A stretch of 64,000 nt of DNA from JAGQPD01 sp020426865 (GTDB taxonomy: Bacteria; Planctomycetota; Planctomycetia; Pirellulales; Pirellulaceae): contig JAWKTN010000009.1 of assembly GCA_041399065.1 (NCBI GenBank), positions 124,001 to 188,000 of the forward strand. The letters run 5' to 3'. Numbering within the stretch: position 1 is the stretch's first letter; each line of letters begins with the position of its first letter. The notes beneath the pieces were generated by a model. The model searched no databases and was not told where the DNA came from. It saw only the letters and a program-made list of their open reading frames with translations. The translations under genes were made by a program, and so were the position numbers. Positions 1-6,816 of this stretch are shown here, piece after piece.

Positions 1-586
1 CCGCCGGAAAAATGCGGCGACTGCGTGTCTCCTGCAACAGGTACTCATAGTCCTCTTTCGGTTCAAACCCCAGGAGTGAAAGCCGAAAGCCGTTCTGCCC
101 GCCCGATTTGCCGTGACACCCGCCGCCGTTGCAACCGAACCGCGTGAAAATTGGGACAATTTCGTTGCCGAAATTCACCGGAAGGTCGTCCGTGACATGC
201 GAAACCTGCAGCGCCACGTCGGTCCGACCGGCCCCGTCCGACGCAATCACCGTCAATCGCCCCTTGCCATCCCCCAGCGGTGTTAGTAACCCATCACTCG
301 TGACCGCCGCCAATGTCGCTGGTTCGATCTCGTATTGGACGTCCCGCGAAACGTCGGATTGCGCCCCGCCGGCACGGGTCGACATGACGACCAGCTGCAC
401 CTGCGAGTCGCGACCGGCAACAGACAATGTGTCCCCCGAGAAAAGTGCCGAGTGGACGGCAAGCGTTGATGTTGGCGCGGAATCGTTCGCATGAGCGGTG
501 GCTAGGTTGGCCGATAACAAGGCCGCCTGACAGGCAACCATTGCCAAAACCATCCGCCCGTGAAGCAGTGTAAGGTGGGCAACCAT
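1..586 (-). CDS. DUF1549-type planctomycete secreted protein, N-terminal part (3' end outside window)
   Basis: Only the N-terminal ~195 residues lie in the window; the frame runs open off base 1. The start at 586 gives a hydrophobic signal peptide ending near ATAHA. A Big-2/Ig-like stretch (about residues 45-125) is followed by GCNGGGCHGKSGGQNG, a CxxxxC-H pattern typical of the cytochrome c-like domain that opens the large DUF1549/DUF1553 proteins of planctomycetes. These are exported proteins of unknown biochemical role, often near sulfatases and DUF1501 genes. A second start at 553 (MVLAMV) would shorten the signal peptide and cannot be excluded. Family assignment is by motif; the function is unknown. 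Confidence 0.8.
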   Translation of the reverse strand, partial: MVAHLTLLHGRMVLAMVACQAALLSANLATAHANDSAPTSTLAVHSALFSGDTLSVAGRDSQVQLVVMSTRAGGAQSDVSRDVQYEIEPATLAAVTSDGLLTPLGDGKGRLTVIASDGAGRTDVALQVSHVTDDLPVNFGNEIVPIFTRFGCNGGGCHGKSGGQNGFRLSLLGFEPKEDYEYLLQETRSRRIFPA

Positions 587-722
587 GCGGATAACCTGGG
601 GTGGGAGGAAGGGACTGCTAGCGCTCCCAGGCTAACATATGACGGGCGCAAAAGCAACAGTGACGGACAGTTACGGCCAATCCGCCAATCCAGGGCCGTC
701 TTCTTCCATCGGCTGGTGAGGG

Positions 723-1763
723 CTACAGTTCGCCGAAGATATCGTCGAGCGACCCGTCGGTCGCTGGGGGAGTAGGGGCATCGTCGGCAGGGGCCGGTTC
801 GGCTGAATCCGCAGGCCCTCCCCCATTGAAGGAGTCGTTCATACCCGGATCCATGCCCTCGTCCAGATTGTCAAAGACGTCGTCCGCCGAACTCGGTTCG
901 GGCTGCACCGGCGGTTGTTCGTCCAATGGGGCAGTCGTTCCGTCTTCGGCTGGCGTGCCGAAAAAGTCGTCGGCGTCGGTTGCCGCCGGGGCTGTCTCAT
1001 CAGGTGACGATTCCGGTTCGCTTCCGAACATGTTCTCCGTCGTCAAGTCACGGCTCACATCGGAATCATTCGAGTCGAGCGAATCGGCGCCAAAGTCGAG
1101 GGCGTCGACATTGGGGTCCGGTGTCGCGGCGGCGGGCGGTTGGACGTTATCGTCTTCAACAGGTTCCATGACCCCGGTTCCAATCGGACCGGACGCATCG
1201 ACATCGGTGAACGGATCGGTTGCGTCCGCGGGGAGCTCGCTGGCAGACCGTGGAACACGCTTCAGTGGTTCCACCGGCGTGGGGATCTCCACGCTCTCGG
1301 TGGGTGCACTGATCGTTGGATTCGTCGACGGATAGGTTGCAGGAGTGACAGGGCTCTGCGCGCGCAGCATTGCGTACTGCGCCCGTGTCTCACGGCGGAT
1401 TGCTTCAAGCTGCATTCGCTGAGAGCCTTGGATGCGTTCGAGGGCCATGCCGATGTTGGCACCTGTGGTGCCTTGCATCTCAAAATGTGCTGCCTGGCGA
1501 AAATCGGCTTCCGCCTCAAACTGCCGCCCCTGACGCAAATAGTTCAACCCACGAAAGTAATAGTAACGCGGGTCGGCCGCACCCATGTTGATGGCATTGT
1601 TGAAATACTGTTCCGCTTGACTTGTCTGCCCGGAGTAATAGGCATGCACGCCGCGTCCGTAATACTGGTTGGCGACATTTTGTGCAGCTGCGTTTGTGGA
1701 TATGAGCGTCAGGAACAGCAAATACGCCGTGGCCACAATGCTCAATCGCCCGACCGCCGACAT
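723..1763 (-). CDS. Exported TPR-repeat protein with acidic low-complexity tail
   Basis: The start at 1763 (MSAVGRLSIV) gives a clean signal peptide cut near NAAAQ. The frame extends 40 codons upstream to 1883, but that extension is Ser/Thr/Ile-rich and looks untranslated. About residues 35-110 hold two TPR-like helices (YYGRGVHAYYSGQ, YYYFRGLNYLRQG) of the kind that counts repeated units in scaffold proteins. The rest is a Pro/Asp/Glu-rich tail with DxF-type repeats (DDFFGTP, DDVFDNL, DDIFGEL), probably disordered and perhaps a set of short binding motifs. It is monocistronic, facing away from the asparaginase gene. A scaffold or envelope role is inference. Confidence 0.75.
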   Translation of the reverse strand: MSAVGRLSIVATAYLLFLTLISTNAAAQNVANQYYGRGVHAYYSGQTSQAEQYFNNAINMGAADPRYYYFRGLNYLRQGRQFEAEADFRQAAHFEMQGTTGANIGMALERIQGSQRMQLEAIRRETRAQYAMLRAQSPVTPATYPSTNPTISAPTESVEIPTPVEPLKRVPRSASELPADATDPFTDVDASGPIGTGVMEPVEDDNVQPPAAATPDPNVDALDFGADSLDSNDSDVSRDLTTENMFGSEPESSPDETAPAATDADDFFGTPAEDGTTAPLDEQPPVQPEPSSADDVFDNLDEGMDPGMNDSFNGGGPADSAEPAPADDAPTPPATDGSLDDIFGEL

Positions 1764-1948
1764 TGACCTCACCCAACGGCCGGCAAACATGTTTGCTGTA
1801 ATGCTTGAGGATGTTGTCAACATTGACGCCGTAATTATAGAAGACGCCGCAATTATAAAAGACATTGTCTTGATTCCTCCCATCGAGTGCTGTACGAATA
1901 CAATCTATCGGTGTGAACACGTGCTCGCAAGTGCCAAGAGACAACGCC

Positions 1949-3001
1949 ATGCAACGACCAGTGCTTTTGGGGAAATGTCAAGTATTTCAAGTTTTGTTAA
2001 TCGCGTTTTTTGCAGTGGGGGATCATCGTTTGTTAGATCGTTCGGCAATGGGACAAGCCCCGGCCACTGGCGAACGTCGTGGCACTGACGCTCGACCACT
2101 GATCATTAGTACGTGGCCGTTTGGTTTGGCGGGCAATGAGCAGGCGTTGAAGGCGATCAGCGAAGGGGGTTCCACGCTCGATGCCGTTGAGCGTGGGATT
2201 GGATTTGTTGAATCGTCGGGGAATCAGTCGGTGGGGTTGAGTGGCAAGCCGAACGGTGCGGGCTACGCTCAACTCGATTCGTGCATCATGCACGGTCCAG
2301 GGCATTTGGCGGGCAGCGTTGCGGCGATCGAGGGAATAGTGCATCCGATCAGCGCGGCACGGAGGGTAATGGAAAAGTCACCGCATGTGATGATGGTTGG
2401 CGAGGGTGCCAGATTGTTCGCCATCGAACAGGGGCTTGAGTCGGTAGCGATTGACGATCATGTCCAGAAGCTGCGAGCGTATCAATCGTTGCCCATGAGT
2501 GAACGTGGCAAAGACGCAGTATTGGCGCACCCTGCATTGGACAAAAAAGGGGAAGCGGTCCCTGGGCCGAAAGACAATCACGACACGATCGCGATGCTCG
2601 TGTTGGGAGCGGACGGGACGATTTCCGGTGGTTGTTCAACCAGTGGCCTCTCGAACAAACTGCCGGGCCGTGTGGGCGATTCACCGATCATTGGCAGTGG
2701 CCTATACGTCGACAACAGCGTGGGCGCGGCGGGAGCCACGGGCGTGGGGGAGAACGTCATGCGATATTGTGGATCGTTCCTGGTCGTTGAATTCATGCGG
2801 CAAGGAATGCATCCGACCGACGCCTGCCGAAAAGTAATCGAACGGATCGCCAGCATCGATCCGCGGGGCGAGAAATTGGATATCAATTTTATTGCGTTGG
2901 ACAAACAGGGGCGTTTCGGTGCCGCGGGTACGGGCGATTTTCCCCATAGCGTGACTTATCCAGGTTTCCATGAAGTGATTACATCGCCGCGCTTGAGGTG
3001 A
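1949..3001 (+). CDS. N4-(beta-N-acetylglucosaminyl)-L-asparaginase (glycosylasparaginase), Ntn-hydrolase
   Basis: Belongs to the type-2 asparaginase (Ntn-hydrolase) family, which matures by self-cleavage before a threonine and then cleaves the GlcNAc-Asn bond or asparagine side chains. The autoprocessing motif NHDTIAML is present, with Thr at base 2585 (residue 213 from this start), and the glycine-rich TSGLSNKLPGRVGD and GATGVGE segments expected in the beta subunit follow. An N-terminal WPFGLAGNEQA block matches the alpha subunit. ATG at 1949 begins a hydrophobic stretch that may be a signal peptide; the frame also has a start at 1913. The natural substrate cannot be read from sequence. It is followed directly by an intergenic repeat. 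Confidence 0.85.
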   Translation: MQRPVLLGKCQVFQVLLIAFFAVGDHRLLDRSAMGQAPATGERRGTDARPLIISTWPFGLAGNEQALKAISEGGSTLDAVERGIGFVESSGNQSVGLSGKPNGAGYAQLDSCIMHGPGHLAGSVAAIEGIVHPISAARRVMEKSPHVMMVGEGARLFAIEQGLESVAIDDHVQKLRAYQSLPMSERGKDAVLAHPALDKKGEAVPGPKDNHDTIAMLVLGADGTISGGCSTSGLSNKLPGRVGDSPIIGSGLYVDNSVGAAGATGVGENVMRYCGSFLVVEFMRQGMHPTDACRKVIERIASIDPRGEKLDINFIALDKQGRFGAAGTGDFPHSVTYPGFHEVITSPRLR

Positions 3002-3098
3002 CGTTCATTCTATCGATCCCAAGGCCTTCCAGGCCACTGGGTCTTCGGCCCAGTGGGCTGCAACAACCTCTGCCGGTGGCGAAGCCACTGGCCTCAAA
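3002..3098. repeat. Intergenic palindromic repeat, copy A
   Basis: This segment aligns with 5515-5600. Shared blocks are CGATCCCA.GGCCTTCC.GGCC, then an inverted GGCC-rich hairpin, then CAACCTCTGCCGGTGGCG followed by a GCCAC(T/C)GG stem. Copy A has self-complementary pairs CACTGGG/CCCAGTG and CCGGTGGC/GCCACTGG. It starts right after the asparaginase stop codon and ends before the broken LRR gene. Probably a small non-autonomous palindromic element; it could act as a terminator for the upstream gene. Confidence 0.6.
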
Positions 3099-3134
3099 CG
3101 CTTGATTTCAAGCGTTCTGTCGCAAGAAAACCAA

Positions 3135-3641
3135 ATGCCAGAAGTAGTACGTAAACCAGACCGATTTCAGTTCACGTTACGGAAACTCCTTCCTGCAACG
3201 GTGGCCATTGCGAGGCTGCTTGCAGTCTTCACGCATCGCGTTTTGGAATACCGACGCTCAATCGCGTCTGCCGACGCAATCACGGAACTTGGCGAGACCG
3301 TTTCCTGGAACCCAGAATTGCTTGAAAACCTGATCAAGGACCAAACGGTAGCACGTATCACTGACGTGCATTTTTCAAACCCGCAATTGAGTGCAGAACA
3401 ATGGTATGCACTTGCTAGGTTGCTCCATCTTTTTGGACTCCAAATTGACGGGCCAACGTTTACGCAAGCCGCATTGGCCGCACTTGTTGACGCCATGCAC
3501 CTAGAATACTTGGTTCTGTTCAACACGTAGCTCACCGAGACTGATATCGCGGAGTTCCAACTGAAACGACCTGATGTTGCCGTAATGTGTGGGTATCCTG
3601 GAGACGTGAACTTCAGAGAATTTCGAGCAACACGAAACTGA
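3135..3641 (+). pseudogene. Leucine-rich-repeat type membrane protein broken by an in-frame TAG
   Basis: The frame starts at ATG 3135 (also ATG 3102) with FQFTLRKLLPATVAIARLL, the one-pass N-terminal anchor common in planctomycete LRR proteins, and continues through LRR-like text (ITDVHFSNPQLSAEQ, LEYLVLFNT). A TAG at 3528-3530 interrupts it. The same frame then runs on for 36 codons (LTETDIAEFQLKRPD) to TGA at 3639, matching the usual C-terminal LRR cap of such proteins, so the stop looks like a recent nonsense mutation. The whole is short (about 168 codons), so an internal deletion is also possible. No function is assigned. Confidence 0.6.
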
Positions 3642-4328
3642 AAACCGACAAAACCAATGAGAATTTGATATCGCGGGAAATCGGAAGGGATTCTGAGTAC
3701 TGAGTTGCTTGGGAACGGGGAGTGGGATGGCGTCAGGTTGGTTCCTTCCGATGGTCAAATTCTCTGTTCAAGAAGGCCGGAGGGGCGGGCGGGGTGGGTT
3801 TGGTTCTTGCCTTGGTGCGTCGCGGGGCACGTCGTGTTTGGGGGCATGGAGAACGCGTCGGCTGGTATGTGAGAACGGGGATGACCACGTTCTGCGAGGT
3901 GGAACTTGGCAAGTTTGCCGAACCAGATATGTGCCCAGTCATTCTGGTTTGGCTTGGCATTCTTCGGTGAGTTGTTTGAGCCATGCGATCGATGAGGCGA
4001 TGGGGACATGGGAGACCTCCGGTGCAGCCGTGAGAATGTATGTTCGTACACATTGCGTATACTGGTGTGAGTGTACCGAAGTTGTCACGACCGTCAACCC
4101 CTCGCGCCCCTGCCGCGCCAAAAAAACCGCCAGCCCCCCAAGAACGCCAGCAAATTCCTGTTTTTTGACTGAGCACTTGCCAAATCAACGCCTTTCGGCA
4201 ATAAATGAGGGATAAGTGACGGATAAGTCCCGATGGACTTATCGCCGCTTCGGCAATAACACCCCGCCCTGACGGCTTATCGCCGGGCCGTCCGGTAATA
4301 ATCAAGTTCGTCGTGATAGGATGTTGTG
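3642..4328. other. Non-coding stretch with hairpins before the PIN gene
   Basis: I see no convincing gene in these 690 bases. Open frames (for example 3709-4215) have no recognisable protein character and appear on both strands over a G-rich, skewed sequence. The only structure is at the 3' end. A perfect 9-bp stem GATAAGTCC/GGACTTATC lies at 4222-4243 with a CGAT loop, followed by GC-rich short inverted repeats up to about 4308 (GACGG/CCGTC, TTATCGCC repeated). These may be a small palindromic repeat or the 5' leader of the PIN gene. Confidence 0.5.
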
Positions 4329-4826
4329 ATGGACAAGATGTACATTGAAACATCGATCGTCAGTCACGCCACGGCGTGGCCAAGCCGAGACATCACAATT
4401 GCCGGTTTACAACAACAAGCTCGCGACTGGTGGGCGACTGAACGCCGGAAATTCGAGTTGGTCACATCGCAATTGACTCTCGACGAAGCTGCCGATGGCG
4501 ATCCCTCGGCGGCGGCCGATCGACTAAAACTGCTTCAAGGCTTGCCGCTGGTGGACATCAATGCTGACGTTGAGGCATTGGCGGAGCAACTGATTCAGGC
4601 TCACGCGATGCCAGAAAAGGCCGGGGCTGATGCCATTCACGTTGCCGCAGCGGCCCTTGGCGGTGTAAAATACCTATTGACGCTTAATTGCAGGCATATC
4701 GCAAATGCCCACGAACTTCCGCGAATCTATGAATTGTTGGATCGCGCAGGATTAGGGGATCTCCTGATCTGCACCCCAGCAGAGTTTCTTGGATATTCAG
4801 CTGATGACCAACAATCCGATACTTGA
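4329..4826 (+). CDS. PIN-domain ribonuclease, VapC-like toxin of a type II TA pair
   Basis: A protein of about 165 residues with the PIN-fold signature: N-terminal MYIETSIVSH, an acidic centre (TLDEAADGD), and the C-terminal block GADAIHVAAAALGGVKYLLTLNC then HIANA, as in the VapC-like subgroup whose first acidic residue sits in YIET. PIN toxins are metal-dependent RNases that cut tRNA or rRNA when free of antitoxin. The ATG at 4329 is preferred over the GTG one codon earlier. The 3' end overlaps the next small gene by 23 bases, giving the less common toxin-first order with likely translational coupling. The cellular target is unknown. Confidence 0.75.
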   Translation: MDKMYIETSIVSHATAWPSRDITIAGLQQQARDWWATERRKFELVTSQLTLDEAADGDPSAAADRLKLLQGLPLVDINADVEALAEQLIQAHAMPEKAGADAIHVAAAALGGVKYLLTLNCRHIANAHELPRIYELLDRAGLGDLLICTPAEFLGYSADDQQSDT

Positions 4827-5025
4827 CGAATTGCACGCCACGCGCCGAAAGCTTCTTGAAAAATCCGGCGGCACTTTGGCTGGGCTGGTCGCACGGTTGC
4901 AAGCCGAACAAAGAGCGTCCGGTCGTACCATCCTCAAAACACGACGAACAATCCGTTGCAGCGGAGCGGGGAAATCGGGCGATTTGCCAGTTGAGAGTCT
5001 ATCGTCGCCGCCCGCTGAACGGTGA
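4804..5025 (+). CDS. Small antitoxin-like protein paired with the PIN toxin
   Basis: 73 residues starting at ATG 4804 (MTNNPILDELHATRRKLL), inside the end of the PIN gene. The predicted amphipathic helix DELHATRRKLLEKSGGTL, followed by LAGLVARLQAEQRASGRTI, is the pattern of a small planctomycete/cyanobacterial family found next to PIN genes. No DNA-binding domain is evident, so autoregulation cannot be inferred from sequence. The C-terminal 25 residues are low complexity. Antitoxin function is inferred from overlap, size and family resemblance. The next module downstream is a decayed hicBA pair. Confidence 0.65.
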   Translation: MTNNPILDELHATRRKLLEKSGGTLAGLVARLQAEQRASGRTILKTRRTIRCSGAGKSGDLPVESLSSPPAER

Positions 5026-5199
5026 CGTTCGTCGACTAGCCTCTTGCATACTCTGGAAAGACAGAAGCGCGTGGCGCCGGCGCTCGCGCTTCCAGCTGTG
5101 GCTGTTCGTGATGTGACTCGCTATGCCGGTATATCCTGCTAAATTCCCTATGGCATCGTGATTGCCACAACAATGCGAGGTCGACAGTAGACTATGGGT

Positions 5200-5415
5200 A
5201 TGACGACAGCAAACTTCAATGCGGTGATCCGCCGAGATGGCAAACGGTGAATCGGTTGGATCGGGGAAGTGCCCGGCGTAGACTCTCAGGGTGAATCTCG
5301 CGACGAGCTGTTTGCCAACCATCGCGAGGCGCTCGCTGATGCGCCGGACTTGAACCGTGAGGATGCTCGCTGAGCTGCAGGCCAAGACTACGAGGAAGTG
5401 GTCATTCAACCGTGA
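5200..5415 (+). pseudogene. Decayed HicB-family antitoxin gene (two in-frame TGA codons)
   Basis: Reading from ATG 5200 gives NFNAVIRRDGKR, then TGA (5248-5250), IGWIGEVPGVDSQGESRDEL, then ALADAPDLNREDAR, TGA (5371-5373), AAGQDYEEVVIQP and a terminal TGA at 5413-5415. This is HicB from end to end: the partial RNase H-like antitoxin fold with the W-IGW-EVPGV core and the terminal DYEEV-I block. The first TGA stands where TGG (Trp) is expected, and the second where CGA (Arg) is. Two point mutations therefore explain both stops. The terminal TGA overlaps a GTG that begins HicA-like sequence. It is too broken to be seen as an ordinary open frame. Confidence 0.65.
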
Positions 5416-5462
5416 AACGAAAGGATTGGATTCGCCACGTCACGTCTTCATCGCGGCGCTGG
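5412..5462 (+). pseudogene. HicA toxin remnant (N-terminal codons only)
   Basis: GTG at 5412 overlaps the TGA of the HicB remnant (CCGTGAAA), the usual coupling of a hicBA operon. It encodes VKRKDWIRHVTSSS, resembling the start of HicA mRNA interferases (MKRRDLIRHL). After about 17 codons the HicA character is lost and repeat-like GC-rich sequence begins (from about 5463), leading into repeat copy B. The catalytic histidine region of HicA is absent. The long open frame from here to 6689 is accidental read-through into the PEP-CTERM gene, not one protein. Confidence 0.5.
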
Positions 5463-5514
5463 AATGTAGCACCATTGCGTCGGGCCTTCGGCCCTGGGGG
5501 CGGCCAGACCGAGG

Positions 5515-5600
5515 TGGCGTTCGATCGATCCCACGGCCTTCCTGGCCGTTGGCCCGGAGGGCCGCAGCAACCTCTGCCGGTGGCGCAGCCACCGGTGACG
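5515..5600. repeat. Intergenic palindromic repeat, copy B
   Basis: Matches copy A at 3002-3098 in order: CGATCCCA, GGCCTTCC.GGCC, a GGCC hairpin, then CAACCTCTGCCGGTGGCG and GCCACCGG. The differences include compensatory changes in the stems (CCGGTGGC/GCCACCGG here, CCGGTGGC/GCCACTGG in copy A), as expected of a structured palindromic element. A further GGGCCTTCGGCCC hairpin lies just upstream at about 5479-5491. The copy sits where the HicA coding sequence breaks off, so an element of this family may have truncated hicA. Confidence 0.6.
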
Positions 5601-5861
5601 TGCCCCCCCGCAACCCAGGTCCGTACGGCCGACACACAGACGGCATTGCGGCGTCGGCAGTCTCAATCACGAATCGCGGCGACTGATGTCGAGGCAAACG
5701 GCCGCCTTGCATTGGTGCAATTGTTAAGATTCGATGAATGCGCGATATGTAATTTGCTACGGCGCGCATCGGTAGAAAAATTTGGCGCAAACTGGCAAAA
5801 TACGGGGGGACTAAAAGGTTGTCATCTACAAGTGCCTTGGCATCGATTGCGAGAAGAACTC

Positions 5862-6689
5862 ATGAAATGCACACACCAGTTTGTTGCGTTGTTGTTACTA
5901 TCATTGGCGACCATTTGTTGCGCGTCACGTGTCGGTTCCGCACGTGAAGTCGTCGCCTTTTGGGGATTTGCGGACGACTACAATTTCGACACCAATCCCA
6001 ACTATCAAGATTTCGCGGCCGACGTGGACGGCACCGTTTTAAGTGACGCAAACCTGCAAGCATTTCTGGGCGTAGCCGACGCGCTTGACGATAATGGCGG
6101 CAACGGTTTTGTGCCGTATACTTCTCCAACGAGTGCGATCTTCTACGACGTCACGAAGACGTTGAAGTTCGACGATCTCAAAGGTGGCGGTGATGACTTT
6201 GCGATTGCCGGAAGCAGCACGTTCGATGTCGACAAGAATGATGGCAACGGTCCGCAACCCGATAATTTCAGCAACGACGCGCTGATGTATATCACGCTGG
6301 ACGGCACTGGTTATCAGGACTTTGAAATTCGATTTGATGTTGAAGGGACGCCCGCCAGCTTGCCGACGTCCTTTGATATCTTCTACCGCACCGGTGGCGC
6401 TGGCACCTGGTCTCGCGAACCCGCTCAAAATAACATCGGACTCTCCTTCGTTGACTACACGCCAGCGGACCCTGAAAACCAATACGCCGATAGTGGCGTG
6501 ATTTCGTTGTCGTCGCTGTTGAACAACGCATCGAAGGTAGAGATCATCATTAACGACTTTGCCGAAGCCGGCAACGGAGAAATGGAAATCGACAACGTCG
6601 AGATCACTGCCGCGGTAGTTCCAGAACCAGCCAGTTGGGTGGCGTTGGTGATCGGCGTTGTTCTCTTGTTGTTGCGATCTCGGTCGTAG
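5862..6689 (+). CDS. PEP-CTERM sorted exported protein
   Basis: 275 residues. ATG 5862 follows a GAGAAG ribosome-binding site and starts a signal peptide (MKCTHQFVALLLLSLATICC) cut around GSA. The mature part is an Asp/Gly-rich beta-structured domain with no catalytic motif that I recognise (AFWGFADDYNF, DIFYRTGGAGTWS, MEIDNVEITAAVV). It ends in the sorting signal VPEPASWVALVIGVVLLLLRSRS: a PEP box, one hydrophobic helix and an arginine-containing tail, recognised by exosortase systems for export to the surface or extracellular matrix. The upstream open frame is non-coding. It converges on ctpA across a pair of hairpins. Confidence 0.8.
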   Translation: MKCTHQFVALLLLSLATICCASRVGSAREVVAFWGFADDYNFDTNPNYQDFAADVDGTVLSDANLQAFLGVADALDDNGGNGFVPYTSPTSAIFYDVTKTLKFDDLKGGGDDFAIAGSSTFDVDKNDGNGPQPDNFSNDALMYITLDGTGYQDFEIRFDVEGTPASLPTSFDIFYRTGGAGTWSREPAQNNIGLSFVDYTPADPENQYADSGVISLSSLLNNASKVEIIINDFAEAGNGEMEIDNVEITAAVVPEPASWVALVIGVVLLLLRSRS

Positions 6690-6767
6690 CAAGCCAGCTG
6701 GCTACCTCTCGCTTCAGACGACGTCGTGGGGTTCGATCGGGACAGTTGGGACGGCGTGGAACACTTC

Positions 6768-6810
6768 CGGCTGGGACAGCCGGGGAACATTGACGGCTGG
6801 GGACAGCCGT
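6768..6810. terminator. Two hairpins between convergent genes (GGCTGGGACAGCC family)
   Basis: CCGGCT-GGGAC-AGCCGG at 6768-6784 and ACGGCT-GGGGAC-AGCCGT at 6793-6810 are stem-loops with near-identical loops. They lie between the PEP-CTERM gene and the 3' end of the S41 protease gene. The same core with an 11-bp stem lies between two other convergent genes at 28107-28133. Position suggests bidirectional transcription termination; the conserved loop suggests a repeat family. Confidence 0.5.
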
Positions 6811-6816
6811 GTGATA

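Noticed and set aside
826..1335. 169-codon plus-strand ORF over the TPR gene
   Set aside because: Ser/Gly-rich antisense of the acidic tail of the TPR protein; the usual shadow of Asp/Glu/Pro codons.
3709..4215. 168-codon plus-strand ORF and its minus-strand counterpart
   Set aside because: Both strands are open because of skewed G-rich composition; no domain, no ribosome-binding site, no sensible hydrophobicity pattern.
5412..6689. 425-codon open frame starting at GTG 5412
   Set aside because: Its first ~150 codons are a HicA remnant, a palindromic repeat and non-coding sequence. A signal peptide with its own ribosome-binding site starts at 5862.
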